A stretch of DNA of 64,000 nucleotides, taken from NCBI GenBank assembly GCA_963822595.1, contig CAWGIG010000001.1, positions 806,001-870,000 on the forward strand, in the 5' to 3' direction. The DNA is from CAVRUH01 sp963822595 (lineage in GTDB: Bacteria; Chlamydiota; Chlamydiia; Chlamydiales; Waddliaceae). Below, one piece after another: positions 1 to 8,173 of this stretch (position 1 is its first letter; every line of letters starts with the position of its first letter). Below the pieces are notes generated by a model that did no database searches, was not told the origin of the DNA, and worked only from the letters and a program-made list of their open reading frames with translations. The translations under genes were made by a program, and so were the position numbers.

Positions 1-602
1 TTTTCAAGAACCATCCATTGATTTTCTAGCTGGGCATTAATGATGCCCGCTTCTGTCTCAATAACACAGCCACCTTCTTTGATATCCTCTCGGGGTCTTA
101 CTGAAAGAACTTCCAGATGTTCAAAAACTCCCTGAAGTTTTTTCTTATGGCTTTGAATGACTTCCAATTCCTTTGGATTCACCCAAATAGTAATTCTTTT
201 GTGCTGCGAAACTCCTTTTAGAGACGTGGCAACAATATCTACTATTGCAGAATCCGAAGTCTCTAGCTCTCTACCCAGAATTTTTTTGGCAGCTTTCAAA
301 GCAATCGGAACGACTGTTTTTTCCATTTCCTTTTTGACCAAGGCAATTTCCGCCTCAAGGGATGTTACGGCATTCGCCCATTCGGAAAATCCTTGTTCAT
401 AGCCCTCTTTCTTTGCCTGCTCCTTTAATTGATCGCACTCTATTGCTACCTCTTCCTTGTATTTTTCAACATCTTTTTTGGCTTCATCAATAACCCCTTT
501 TGCGTCCAAAAGCTTAGTGTAGGAAGCCTCAGGTATCACTTTTGTTCCCGCTGCCGGGATAATTTCCTGCCCATGAATTAATGAAAAAAACTTCTTGCTC
601 AC
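1..602 (-). CDS. sctL: Type III secretion stator protein SctL (CdsL/YscL), C-terminus outside window
   Basis: SctL is the peripheral stator that links the type III secretion ATPase to the export apparatus on the cytoplasmic side. The reading frame runs from a GTG at 602 off the window edge (about 200 codons seen). GTG is chosen because AAAGGA sits just upstream and no in-frame ATG gives the N-terminus MSKKFFSLIHGQEIIPA. The middle (about residues 40-110) is charged and helical, typical of the FliH/YscL stalk, followed by an HrpE/YscL-like globular part with the pattern VIQSHKKKLQGVFEHLEVLS. It starts 4 bases after the upstream gene stops, in the same frame, so it is co-transcribed with sctJ. 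Identification rests on fold-type features plus the sctJ-CT560-sctL order known in Chlamydia. Confidence 0.85.
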   Translation of the reverse strand, partial: MSKKFFSLIHGQEIIPAAGTKVIPEASYTKLLDAKGVIDEAKKDVEKYKEEVAIECDQLKEQAKKEGYEQGFSEWANAVTSLEAEIALVKKEMEKTVVPIALKAAKKILGRELETSDSAIVDIVATSLKGVSQHKRITIWVNPKELEVIQSHKKKLQGVFEHLEVLSVRPREDIKEGGCVIETEAGIINAQLENQWMVLE

Positions 603-605
603 ATT

Positions 606-1457
606 TTATCCTTTAAAAAATTTAATTACATTTAAAACTTGAATTGTGACGGTTTGGGTCACGCCGGGAATTGCTTCTTTGTTTATCTGCTTCAATAAAT
701 AATTGCCCCGACCGACGTCCAATGCGTGGACGATATGCCAGATAAAATCTTGCGGTTTCCCTGACAAGGCATATCCAAGCCGCGTCATTCCTCGTTTATA
801 AAGAATGGCATTCAGTTTATCGTGATCCCCATCCCACTGTTCCAAATTTAGCTTCGGGGTGACTAATTTTTCTCTTAAATGGAGACATTGGCGTAAAAAC
901 TCATGTTTTTTTGGAGTCAACGTTTCATAAATCTGTTTTAATTTATTTCTATCCACGATACGTTTTACTTCATCGGCAAGATCATATATTCCTAAAAAAT
1001 CGATCAAATCAACGATTTCCGATTTCTTAAGTTTTGACAATACAGTTAATGAACTCTCGGGCAAATATTCGAAAGGGGTCACATCTTCCAACTGAAGTTT
1101 GTCTAAAAACTGGTTAAACAAAAACTCTTGAAAGGGGGGTGCCGCTTTCTCTGTGGAAATATTTTGTTTGAGAAAATCCTTTAATTTTAAAGCCATAGGT
1201 TCCGGCAGAAGGGATAAAACCAAGGGAATTTTGTCGTTTGGGATATTTGAAATATTTGAAGTGAGCCATGAGTAATGAATCTTTTCTAACTTCTCACGTG
1301 GACTTTGCATGGCAGGGGCTAGATCGGAGCTCGATATTTTTTGCGCGAGGACCATTTGCTGGTCCTCTTGATCCATTCCTTTCAGGATATCATCTTCACG
1401 TCCTTCATGGAAGCGATTGATCAATAATCTGAGCATGATCCAACTTTTTGCTTTCAT
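606..1457 (-). CDS. CT560-like type III secretion cluster protein (SctK position)
   Basis: A 283-aa soluble protein between sctJ and sctL, the slot filled by CT560 in Chlamydia trachomatis and by SctK-type sorting-platform proteins in other type III systems. It has no signal peptide or membrane segment. It is rich in Leu/Lys helices, for example LSKLKKSEIVDLIDFLG, with a C-terminal part around residues 200-270 (GMTRLGYALSGKPQDFIWH). The sorting platform role is inferred from position; I see no decisive motif. It lies 9 bases after sctJ and 3 before sctL, so translation within one operon is likely. Confidence 0.65.
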   Translation of the reverse strand: MKAKSWIMLRLLINRFHEGREDDILKGMDQEDQQMVLAQKISSSDLAPAMQSPREKLEKIHYSWLTSNISNIPNDKIPLVLSLLPEPMALKLKDFLKQNISTEKAAPPFQEFLFNQFLDKLQLEDVTPFEYLPESSLTVLSKLKKSEIVDLIDFLGIYDLADEVKRIVDRNKLKQIYETLTPKKHEFLRQCLHLREKLVTPKLNLEQWDGDHDKLNAILYKRGMTRLGYALSGKPQDFIWHIVHALDVGRGNYLLKQINKEAIPGVTQTVTIQVLNVIKFFKG

Positions 1458-1466
1458 GCATTAGCC

Positions 1467-2474
1467 TTAAGTTACATCTTTCTTTTTGTCAGTATGATCT
1501 TCGTCTTCGTCCTCATCCTCTTCTTCATCTTCAGTAGTTTCTTCAGTTTCCTCTGTTTCTTCAGGTGTTTTTTCTGATTCCATTCCACTTCCTTCAAGCG
1601 GTTGAAGATGGAACAATGACGCCATCCCGCCGTGGCTTTTCAATATAGGGTAGATTTTCCAGCTCACCCATATCAAAGAAACTAAGAGGAGGAGAGTGAA
1701 GAAAATGAATGAGAAAAAGATGATGCGGAATCGGGTGACTGATTCTTGAGCGATAATGAGGGACCAAATACTGACGAAATTCTTTTCCTGTTCGCCAACA
1801 GTTCCCATACCTGTGATTTCTCCAAACCTTGCTCTATCGGCTATAACAGTTACATTATCAATATCCAATCCGGTAACGCTAGCAGCAACGAGTCTTTTGA
1901 TTTTGGTGATCAGCTGGGAATTAGGGTCATCTAGAACACCGGAGTGTTTTACATAAACCGCAGCAGTAATATCACCTTTTTTCTTTCCGGGATTTAGCGG
2001 ATCTTCTTCAGGATAGGAAATCTGTACAGATGCATCTAGAACGCCATCGATTCTTCTGATAACGCCTGCAATTTGTTCGCTTAGGCCGGACTGATATCTT
2101 ATTTTCTCTGCCATTTCCGAGGGGACGAGACCTACCTCACCGAATATTCCTAATAAACTTTGAGCTTTCTGTCTTGGGAGACCGTGCTGACTCAAAATTT
2201 GCATTGCCTCTTGGGCATCTTCCGCGGTGACGCTGATGTCCCATAGAATAACTTTTGATCCGCCACCACCGGAACCTTCGGTGCTTTTCACTTTCTGGGC
2301 TTCGATATTTTTGGTTGCTAGCAAAACCAATATTTCATTTGCTTCTCTTTCTTGTAAGCCGTTAACGATCGTTTTTCTGCTTTCGCAGCCGGTCATTAAC
2401 AACGAGCACATAAAAAGGAGGATGAGATAATAAAACCCCTTGGGCAACACACGATAATTGTTTTGTGTATACAT
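1467..2474 (-). CDS. sctJ: Type III secretion inner-ring lipoprotein SctJ (CdsJ/YscJ)
   Basis: SctJ forms the lipid-anchored inner-membrane ring of the type III secretion basal body. The 335-aa product has a lipoprotein signal ending LLMTGC (Cys about residue 29), then the YscJ/FliF-type ring domains (motifs ANEILVLLATKNIEAQKV, LPRQKAQSLLGIFGEVGLVPSE, IRRIDGVLDASVQISYPEED). A C-terminal transmembrane helix (about 250-275, FFTLLLLVSLIWVSW) follows. The last 40 residues form a strongly acidic Glu/Asp tail, longer than in enteric SctJ and like the extended chlamydial CdsJ. It is first of at least three genes in this operon. No clear Shine-Dalgarno is visible before the ATG. Confidence 0.93.
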   Translation of the reverse strand: MYTQNNYRVLPKGFYYLILLFMCSLLMTGCESRKTIVNGLQEREANEILVLLATKNIEAQKVKSTEGSGGGGSKVILWDISVTAEDAQEAMQILSQHGLPRQKAQSLLGIFGEVGLVPSEMAEKIRYQSGLSEQIAGVIRRIDGVLDASVQISYPEEDPLNPGKKKGDITAAVYVKHSGVLDDPNSQLITKIKRLVAASVTGLDIDNVTVIADRARFGEITGMGTVGEQEKNFVSIWSLIIAQESVTRFRIIFFSFIFFTLLLLVSLIWVSWKIYPILKSHGGMASLFHLQPLEGSGMESEKTPEETEETEETTEDEEEDEDEDEDHTDKKKDVT

Positions 2475-2572
2475 AAAAAGTACCCGGACCTTAGTTTATA
2501 TAGTTTTAATCAGATCCTAACATAATTCCTCGAAAGAATAAAAGATATATTTCATTCTTATGCCTTGTTTTC

Positions 2573-2729
2573 ACCACTGAGATCACAGAGCTAAATGAGA
2601 ACACACGAGAAAATACTATACTGAAGTGAGCTCAAAAATCGGTATTTCGGGCACCTCAAAGCCCCGGGGCTCAACGATTCATAACTCTGAACCTCATACT
2701 TCTCTTGTTACCTCGGTGATCTCAGTGGT
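2573..2729. repeat. Outer inverted repeat enclosing a half-copy of the dispersed palindromic element
   Basis: Arms at 2573-2590 and 2712-2729 are inverted copies of an 18-base sequence beginning ACCACTGAGATCAC, differing at one position. They enclose the half element at 2617-2690. The region lies between the divergent sctJ and MATE genes; the gene-free stretch 2475-2809 otherwise holds only the MATE promoter. It looks like one repeat inserted into, or grown inside, another. Confidence 0.75.
2617..2690 (+). repeat. Half-copy of dispersed palindromic element (family of 47785-47949)
   Basis: It starts TATACTGAAGTGAGCTC and runs through CTCAAAAATCGGTATTTCGG and CCCCGGGGCTCAACGATT. This matches nearly base for base the reverse complement of the right arm of the 165-base palindrome at 47785-47949, but the second arm is missing. 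A further short piece lies at 28747-28771. Confidence 0.85.
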
Positions 2730-2756
2730 AAATGATGTAATTTGTCATCTTTTTTA

Positions 2757-2785
2757 TTGAAATTTAATCCGAAATGGTATATAAT
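2757..2785 (+). promoter_or_regulatory. Sigma-70 type promoter of the MATE gene
   Basis: The -35 box TTGAAA (2757-2762) and -10 box TATAAT (2780-2785) are separated by 17 bases. Transcription would start near 2792, so an upstream in-frame ATG at 2774 cannot be the start; AGGAGG at 2794-2799 points to the ATG at 2810. Confidence 0.75.
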
Positions 2786-2809
2786 ATTCTAACAGGAGGC
2801 GAAAATCAT

Positions 2810-4177
2810 ATGTCATTAACCAAACATCCCGAAGGTAGTTTTAGAGAGTTATGGGCTATTTCCGTGCCCTTGATGCTGTCCTCATTCTCACTGATGATGA
2901 TGGTATTCGTCGACCGACTTCTCCTCTCGCAATTCTCGTTGGAGGCCCATAATGCCTCGGTAAATGCCTCTGTCCTTGCCTGGTCAATTATCGTCGGATG
3001 GATCAGCCTTACCAGCATTTCCGAAGTCTTTGTGGCTCAATACAATGGGGCCGGAATAAAGGAAAAGCTCGGAGAACCCGTATGGCAAATGATTTGGATA
3101 TCCCTGGGCTCTGTTTTCTTCTTTATCCCTATGGGATTATGGGGGGGTACCTTCTTTTATGGGGCCTCGGAAGCCTCCTATATGAAAAGGATTTATTTCG
3201 AATGGATGATGTTTTTTGGCCCTAATTTCGTCCTTTACGGCGCCCTTTGCGGTTTCTTTGTGGGACAGGGTAAAACCAAGCTGATTACGGTTCTTGCAGT
3301 TGTTACGAATTTCATCAACGCCATTGTGGATTACTTCCTTATTTTCGGGGTCGAGGGCTACTTGGAGCCTATGGGTGTCGAGGGCGCAGCCATTGCTACG
3401 AGTGTGGGCAGCATTTTTCAGGTTTTGGTCCTTTCTATTATCTTTTTGAATAAAAATAACCGAGAAAACCATGGAACAGCAGACTTTTCAATAAAACTTG
3501 CCTCTTTGAAGAATTCTTTAAAACTCGGGGGACCCAATGCTATTTTTGTGACCACGGAGGTCTTAGGTTGGGCTGTTTTCTATTGGATCATGACCCTAGC
3601 GGGGGATAAATACATCACTATAGCAGGGATCAGTCAAGATTTATATATCCTATTCTATTTCGTTGGCGAAGGGGTAAACAAGGCAGCGATCACTATCACC
3701 GGGAATCTTATTGGAGCTAAACGACCGCATTTGATTGACCAAATGTTAAAGAAAGGGATCCGGCTGCACCTCTATTTCTTTATGATCATGATCAGTTTTC
3801 TATTCTGTTTCCATGACTTCATCATTCGGGCATTTCTGCCGGATGCGAGTCCTGAATATATCGAATCGATCCATAACCCGTTGGTTATAAGCCTTTATTT
3901 AATTGCCGTGTATATTTTATTCGAAGGAATTTGTTTCGTTTATTCGGGGATATTAACAGCAGCCGGAGATATCTTCTTCTTGCTTACTTCGGAGTCATTG
4001 ATGATTTGGGTATTCTTAATTATTCCGGTCTATTACATCGTATTAGGAGAGGGCAGTTCGTTAGTAACCCCCTCTTTCGTTTGTTTGCTCTATGCATCTT
4101 TTAAATCGCTGGTATACTTCTGGAGATATCGTGAGGGCAAGTGGAAAGCACTTACCCTCATCCCAACTACTCACTAG
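2810..4177 (+). CDS. MATE-family multidrug/metabolite exporter
   Basis: An integral inner-membrane antiporter of the MATE/NorM/DinF superfamily, which exports drugs or metabolites against Na+ or H+. About 455 residues make twelve hydrophobic segments in two similar halves. The first has the family pattern VPLMLSSFSLMMMVFVDRLLLSQ, the second FVGEGVNKAAITITGNLIGAKR, where the G-x-NK-A type loop is typical. The start at 2810 is set by AGGAGG ten bases upstream and by the promoter at 2757-2785. The last four bases overlap the end of the convergent secreted protein gene. Substrate cannot be told. Environmental chlamydiae encode several MATE paralogues. Confidence 0.88.
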   Translation: MSLTKHPEGSFRELWAISVPLMLSSFSLMMMVFVDRLLLSQFSLEAHNASVNASVLAWSIIVGWISLTSISEVFVAQYNGAGIKEKLGEPVWQMIWISLGSVFFFIPMGLWGGTFFYGASEASYMKRIYFEWMMFFGPNFVLYGALCGFFVGQGKTKLITVLAVVTNFINAIVDYFLIFGVEGYLEPMGVEGAAIATSVGSIFQVLVLSIIFLNKNNRENHGTADFSIKLASLKNSLKLGGPNAIFVTTEVLGWAVFYWIMTLAGDKYITIAGISQDLYILFYFVGEGVNKAAITITGNLIGAKRPHLIDQMLKKGIRLHLYFFMIMISFLFCFHDFIIRAFLPDASPEYIESIHNPLVISLYLIAVYILFEGICFVYSGILTAAGDIFFLLTSESLMIWVFLIIPVYYIVLGEGSSLVTPSFVCLLYASFKSLVYFWRYREGKWKALTLIPTTH

Positions 4178-4806
4178 TTGCTGATTATTGGCGGAGAATA
4201 TAACTCGCTAGGAATTATAGAATCCCAAGTAAGATTCCAGAGAACATAAGGGTATTCATATTCTTGGTTACTCAAAAGAAAAATCATATTGCCTGGACCC
4301 CAACCGGATCTAATAGGAGAATAATCTCTATTTGTCTGAAAAATCGATCCATCATTAAGTTCTACAAAGGAATCTAAAAAGGTATCGACGATCCATCTTA
4401 CGTCAACTGTTTCAATATCTGAACGGCGGTGAAGATTCCCCCAAACCACAGAATGTTGGTTTAAGTTTTCGATTTTAACAAGATTGAAAGTATTGGCTAA
4501 ATGAAGCGTAAATCTAAGTTGATCGTTCTGACACCAAGTTGAAAGGCGGCCTCTCCAAAATATTCCGATTTTCCATTCCGAACCATCTGTGAGGGTGAGA
4601 ATATGGTGATTAGCGCTGATGTTGCTAAGGGTGTGAATGGCTATTGAATCATCAATATCTGAACAGGTAATACTGTCAGAAATTTCCTTTAGGGTAAGGA
4701 ACTCGTACTCCATTTCCGGAGTTATATCGCTATTGCACGCCTCTGCAGAAAGGGTAGACCCTACTACAATCATGGCAATAAAAAAATTTTTATAAGCACT
4801 CTTCAT
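4174..4806 (-). CDS. Secreted protein with duplicated DGSxW-type domain
   Basis: About 210 aa with an N-terminal signal peptide (MKSAYKNFFIAMIVVGSTLS, predicted cleavage near AEA-C). The start at 4806 is favoured by GAGG six bases upstream; a GTG at 4818 is the alternative. Two weakly similar blocks follow, each headed by a Leu-x-DGS motif: LTLTDGSEWKIGIFWRG (about 75-90) and FVELNDGSIFQTN (about 150-165). Each is followed by a Trp-rich strand and an LxN stretch. The same LxDxSxW block occurs twice in the secreted protein at 50021-50698, so the two are distant paralogues. I do not recognise a function. It is monocistronic and convergent with the MATE gene. Confidence 0.75.
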   Translation of the reverse strand: MKSAYKNFFIAMIVVGSTLSAEACNSDITPEMEYEFLTLKEISDSITCSDIDDSIAIHTLSNISANHHILTLTDGSEWKIGIFWRGRLSTWCQNDQLRFTLHLANTFNLVKIENLNQHSVVWGNLHRRSDIETVDVRWIVDTFLDSFVELNDGSIFQTNRDYSPIRSGWGPGNMIFLLSNQEYEYPYVLWNLTWDSIIPSELYSPPIISN

Positions 4807-4881
4807 ATGAAACCTCACGTTTATGGTTTAATTCGGGATTCTAGCATTCGAAATAAAACTTTGTCTACATGAAACATCTTC

Positions 4882-4911
4882 TAGAAAAATTTATCTAGAT
4901 TATGTTATAAT
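4882..4911 (+). promoter_or_regulatory. Probable promoter of rlmN
   Basis: A perfect -10 hexamer TATAAT at 4906-4911 lies 28 bases before the rlmN ATG in a very AT-rich stretch. The best -35 candidate is the poor match TAGAAA (4882-4887), 18 bases away. The divergent secreted-protein gene starts at 4806. Confidence 0.5.
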
Positions 4912-4938
4912 ATTTAGAAATAAAAAATATAATTTATC

Positions 4939-6039
4939 ATGAATAGACCGTTTGCATTAGATTTTACAGAGGAACAATGGAAGGAGTGGCTTATTGGGAA
5001 AAAAGCTCCGGCCTTCCAAGCCAAGCAAATCCTGCAATGGATTTTTGCGAAGGGAGTCACTAACCCTGAAATTTTTAGCAATATTTCCGTAGATATTAGA
5101 AAAAAGCTCGCAGAGGAATTCTCATGGGACCTGCCGGTGGTGGATGCCGCATTGAAATCTGTGGATCTCAGTCAAAAATTATTGCTTAAAACGAAAGAAG
5201 GGGCTCTTTTTGAATCCGTGCTGATGCCGACGGAGCATCGTGTGACGCTTTGCATCAGCTGCCAAGTCGGATGTAAGATGGGATGCACCTTCTGTCAGAC
5301 GGGAAAAATGGGTTTCGGCAGGAATCTCTCTCGAGGTGAAATTCTCTCTCAGCTCATTATCGCCAACAGTTTATTAGAAGGACGAAAGGTGACGAATATT
5401 GTCTACATGGGAATGGGAGAGCCTTTAGACAACTATGACGAAGTGATTGCTGCATGCAAAGTGATGTTGGATCCGCTATTTTTTGGATTATCCAAACATC
5501 ATGTGACGATTTCTACTTGCGGGTTGATCCCTGAAATCGAGCGACTAGGACAGGAACTTCCGGTGCGACTTGCTATTTCGCTGCATTCTCCGGATGAAGA
5601 AGAAAGAAGTAAACTCATGCCTATCAACAGGAAATATTCGTTGCAGGATTTGAAGAAGGTGTTAATCGAATATCCGGCACCTAGTCGGTATGGAATCACG
5701 TTTGAGTATGTGATGATAAAGGGACAAAACGACACGCCGTTGCATGCCAAGAAGTTAGTCTCATTCTTGCATGGGATTAAAAAGGTGAAGGTGAATTTGA
5801 TACCTATGAATCCTTTTCCGGGCAGTCCGATGTCATCATCGGATTTAGAGTCGATACGGACCTTCCAAAAGTATTTGACGGATCGTTCGATTCCGGCGCC
5901 GGTGAGATATAGCAGGGGCCAAGACGTTAGTGCGGCCTGCGGGCAGCTAGCAGCTAAGCGCAAAGACGAGCTCAACCTCGACCCTAGAGTCATCCATAGG
6001 GAAAGACGGAAGACAGCTCTTAAAATCTTGCATAAATAA
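4939..6039 (+). CDS. rlmN: Dual-specificity rRNA/tRNA (adenine-C2) methyltransferase RlmN
   Basis: A radical-SAM enzyme that methylates C2 of A2503 in 23S rRNA and A37 in some tRNAs, helping translational fidelity. The 366-aa length is normal. The [4Fe-4S] cluster motif is C112-KMG-C116-TF-C119 in CQVGCKMGCTFCQTGKMGFG. The SAM-binding GEP-like motif is NIVYMGMGEPLDNYDEV, and the C-terminal catalytic Cys sits in RGQDVSAACGQLA (about residue 335). The N-terminal RlmN accessory helix domain is present (FQAKQILQWIFAKG). Nothing is missing. The gene is monocistronic or leads into the MNT/HepT pair 24 bases downstream. Confidence 0.95.
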   Translation: MNRPFALDFTEEQWKEWLIGKKAPAFQAKQILQWIFAKGVTNPEIFSNISVDIRKKLAEEFSWDLPVVDAALKSVDLSQKLLLKTKEGALFESVLMPTEHRVTLCISCQVGCKMGCTFCQTGKMGFGRNLSRGEILSQLIIANSLLEGRKVTNIVYMGMGEPLDNYDEVIAACKVMLDPLFFGLSKHHVTISTCGLIPEIERLGQELPVRLAISLHSPDEEERSKLMPINRKYSLQDLKKVLIEYPAPSRYGITFEYVMIKGQNDTPLHAKKLVSFLHGIKKVKVNLIPMNPFPGSPMSSSDLESIRTFQKYLTDRSIPAPVRYSRGQDVSAACGQLAAKRKDELNLDPRVIHRERRKTALKILHK

Positions 6040-6062
6040 CTTATTAAAGATAGTCTTGATCC

Positions 6063-6446
6063 ATGGCTTTTGATGAAAAACATGAAGATATACTGAATAG
6101 AATAAAGCAGAAAATTCTGAATGCTTATCCTGATATTATTGCTATCTATGTATTTGGATCTTTCGGTACAAAATATGAACGAAAAGATAGCGATCTTGAT
6201 ATTGCAATACTACCGGCGAATCCTATTGATGGTGTGAAATTATGGTATTTTGCTCAAGAGTTAGCATCTGAAATAGATAAAGACGTTGATTTGATAGATC
6301 TTTTGCAAGCTTCTACAGTTTTTAGATATGTAATCATTACAACAGGAAAACGCATATATTGTTCTGATACAAATAAAAGCGGCGAAATTGAAAGTATTTA
6401 TAGATCCATGTATTTAAGATTCAAAGAGGATAGAGAGTATGGATGA
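6063..6446 (+). CDS. mntA: MntA-type minimal nucleotidyltransferase antitoxin
   Basis: A 127-aa minimal nucleotidyltransferase. The active-site signature is GS-x10-DxD in VFGSFGTKYERKDSDLDIAI (about residues 30-50), with a third carboxylate in DKDVDLIDLL. In studied HepT/MntA systems this enzyme neutralises the HepT RNase by attaching AMP to a Tyr in RX4HXY. The next gene overlaps it by 8 bases and encodes HepT, so the pair is a translationally coupled toxin-antitoxin module. Here the transferase comes first, the reverse of the second pair in this window (30965-31793). No strong Shine-Dalgarno is visible before the ATG. Confidence 0.85.
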   Translation: MAFDEKHEDILNRIKQKILNAYPDIIAIYVFGSFGTKYERKDSDLDIAILPANPIDGVKLWYFAQELASEIDKDVDLIDLLQASTVFRYVIITTGKRIYCSDTNKSGEIESIYRSMYLRFKEDREYG

Positions 6447-6849
6447 AGTTGTAAAAAATAAAATTGCCATGATCAAAAGATGTTTAAAAAGAATTCGTGA
6501 AGAATATGAAGGGCATGAGGAATTAATTGAAATTGATTTTACAAAACAAGATTCCATTATTCTCAATCTACAAAGATTATGCGAAGCATCAATGGATCTT
6601 GGAAATCGCATTATAGCATTAGAAGATTTAGGTCTTCCTCAAAGCAGTCGTGAGATTTTTACAATCCTCGGAAAGGCCGGTTATATTTCAGATGCGCTGT
6701 CCAAAAATTTAGAAGGTATGGTTGGATTTCGAAATATTGCTGTTCATGATTACCAGAAGGTAAATTTGAATATTGTTAAATCCATTATTGAAAAACATTT
6801 GGTGGATTTTACAGAGCTAATAGATTGTATTACCAAAAAACAAATCTAA
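6439..6849 (+). CDS. hepT: HepT-family toxin (HEPN RNase, DUF86)
   Basis: A 136-aa all-helical HEPN protein with the catalytic RX4HXY motif in FRNIAVHDYQ (about residues 97-106), the RNase centre of HepT toxins. Length and the DLGNRIIALEDLGLPQSSRE stretch fit the DUF86/HepT family. It overlaps the upstream mntA gene, so the two proteins are made together and MntA is expected to inactivate it by modifying the motif Tyr. The motif is intact, so it is likely an active toxin. The gene is followed by the long inverted repeats at 6888-7278. Confidence 0.87.
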   Translation: MDEVVKNKIAMIKRCLKRIREEYEGHEELIEIDFTKQDSIILNLQRLCEASMDLGNRIIALEDLGLPQSSREIFTILGKAGYISDALSKNLEGMVGFRNIAVHDYQKVNLNIVKSIIEKHLVDFTELIDCITKKQI

Positions 6850-6887
6850 CTTGGGACAAAAGAAGTGTCGTAACTTCCTCGTCCTAC

Positions 6888-7278
6888 AAGCGTATGTAGC
6901 TTACTGTGTCCCCCATACTTTTACGCATATCTTTTCTTCAATCTAATCAGTCGCTCTTCGCGATGCGCTCCGAGCTCTGAAACAACATTTAATCTACCCA
7001 CCGTTCCGATGCGTCACGGTGGGCTTTAACGGGGACGTCCTTCGCGATGCGCTCCGGACTCAGGAGTAGTTAAATGATTTCATGAGTCCGGAGCGCATCG
7101 CGAAGGACGTACCCATTAGAGCCCACCGTGACGCATCGGAACGGTGGGTAGATTAAATGTTGTTTCAGAGCTCGGAGCGCATCGCGAAGAGCGACTGATT
7201 CGACTGCGACATTTGCAATGTCAAGGAAGAGATGTGTGGTAAAGTATGCTGTGTGCCCACAGTAAGCTACATACGCTT
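6888..7278. repeat. Perfect 21-bp outer inverted repeat between convergent genes
   Basis: Arms at 6888-6908 and 7258-7278 (AAGCGTATGTAGCTTACTGT plus one G, and its exact complement) match 21 of 21. The right arm contains the stop codon of the HEAT gene (7277-7279). The pair encloses a second, larger inverted repeat (6945-7200). Together they fill the gene-free stretch 6850-7276. Confidence 0.9.
6945..7200. repeat. Long inner inverted repeat (~117-bp arms)
   Basis: Arms 6945-7062 and 7083-7200 are nearly exact complements with a loop of about 20 bases. Each arm holds two copies of CTTCGCGATGCGCTCCG, giving four in all, plus the palindrome-prone stretch CCACCGTTCCGATGCGTCAC. As RNA this would fold into one very long hairpin and could stop transcription from both the hepT and HEAT sides. 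I see no open reading frame of note inside. Confidence 0.88.
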
Positions 7279-8173
7279 AAAATGTTTTGAGGATGGTGAG
7301 GATGTCTTGCCTGAGGGACTTGTCTATGGCAGGATCGTTGGCAAGCGCTGCGAACTTAGCTCGATCTTCAGGCGACTCCAATCCTTCACAAACAAATGCA
7401 AGATAACTCGCAAGCGCCATATTAACCCGCACTTCCGGCTCCAGAAGTATTTTTAAACAGGCTTTTGCCACTTCCGGATCATCTTTAAAGCCTAGCAACG
7501 CAATGGCAGCACGTTCATTGTCCATATTATAAGGCTTCACCTTCACAACATTCAGAAGAAATTCTTTCGCAGGCTGCCCCATGTTTTTCAACGACTCCAA
7601 AGCTACCGCTTCATCATCGAAATCCCCTTCCCCGATCATCTGAAACAAAGATATAATCGCACGCTTATCTCCGATAAGCCCCAAACACCTCGCCACCAAA
7701 GCCGGCGCATGACCATACCCAGGAAAAAGAGGGTCCTTAAGCTCGTCAGAACGCAAAATTTCTAAAATCGCAGGAACAATCTTCGTCTTTTCTTTGACTA
7801 CCGCTTCAATTTCTTTTGTAGGTTCTTCCTCTTCAGACAAAATCAGGTCAGCAAGCAACCTCGGATAACGCGCCGCTAAGCTATCATCTTCATATAAGTC
7901 CCGTAGACGCTTATAAGCGAGTCTCGCGATTCCAACTTTCTCGGCTTCTGCACCGGAAAGCAGCAAAGGAGCTAAGTCTTGTCCGGCTCCCTTCTCGAGT
8001 TCCGCTAATCGCTGGATTTGCTTAAGATCGATTTCTTTGTAGATTCCTTTGCCTTCTCTTTCATAGTATTCGAGCATGATGGAGAAGTTACCTCCAAAAT
8101 GGGCATCGCGATGCATCAAGATTGTATTGTCTAACGCTGTTGTTATAGGAAAATTTTCAGGTAGTTCATTCAT
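7277..8173 (-). CDS. HEAT-repeat-like helical protein
   Basis: 298 aa, cytoplasmic, with no signal peptide. From about residue 80 it is built of paired helices in the HEAT/PBS-lyase style, for example GHAPALVARCLGLIGDKRA, EAVALESLKNMGQPAKEFL and NERAAIALLGFKDDPEVA. Such repeats normally scaffold protein-protein contacts; no catalytic motif is visible. The start overlaps the lipA stop by four bases (ATGA), making lpdA-lipA-HEAT one coupled operon. A role connected with lipoylated dehydrogenases is possible but rests only on position. Confidence 0.72.
   Translation of the reverse strand: MNELPENFPITTALDNTILMHRDAHFGGNFSIMLEYYEREGKGIYKEIDLKQIQRLAELEKGAGQDLAPLLLSGAEAEKVGIARLAYKRLRDLYEDDSLAARYPRLLADLILSEEEEPTKEIEAVVKEKTKIVPAILEILRSDELKDPLFPGYGHAPALVARCLGLIGDKRAIISLFQMIGEGDFDDEAVALESLKNMGQPAKEFLLNVVKVKPYNMDNERAAIALLGFKDDPEVAKACLKILLEPEVRVNMALASYLAFVCEGLESPEDRAKFAALANDPAIDKSLRQDILTILKTF

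Noticed and set aside
2774..2809. Extended N-terminus of the MATE protein
   Set aside because: The -10 box (2780-2785) lies within this stretch, so it cannot be translated from that promoter.
5499..6083. Minus-strand frame of 194 codons opposite rlmN
   Set aside because: It is antisense to conserved rlmN motifs, with no signal, no ribosome site and an atypical composition.
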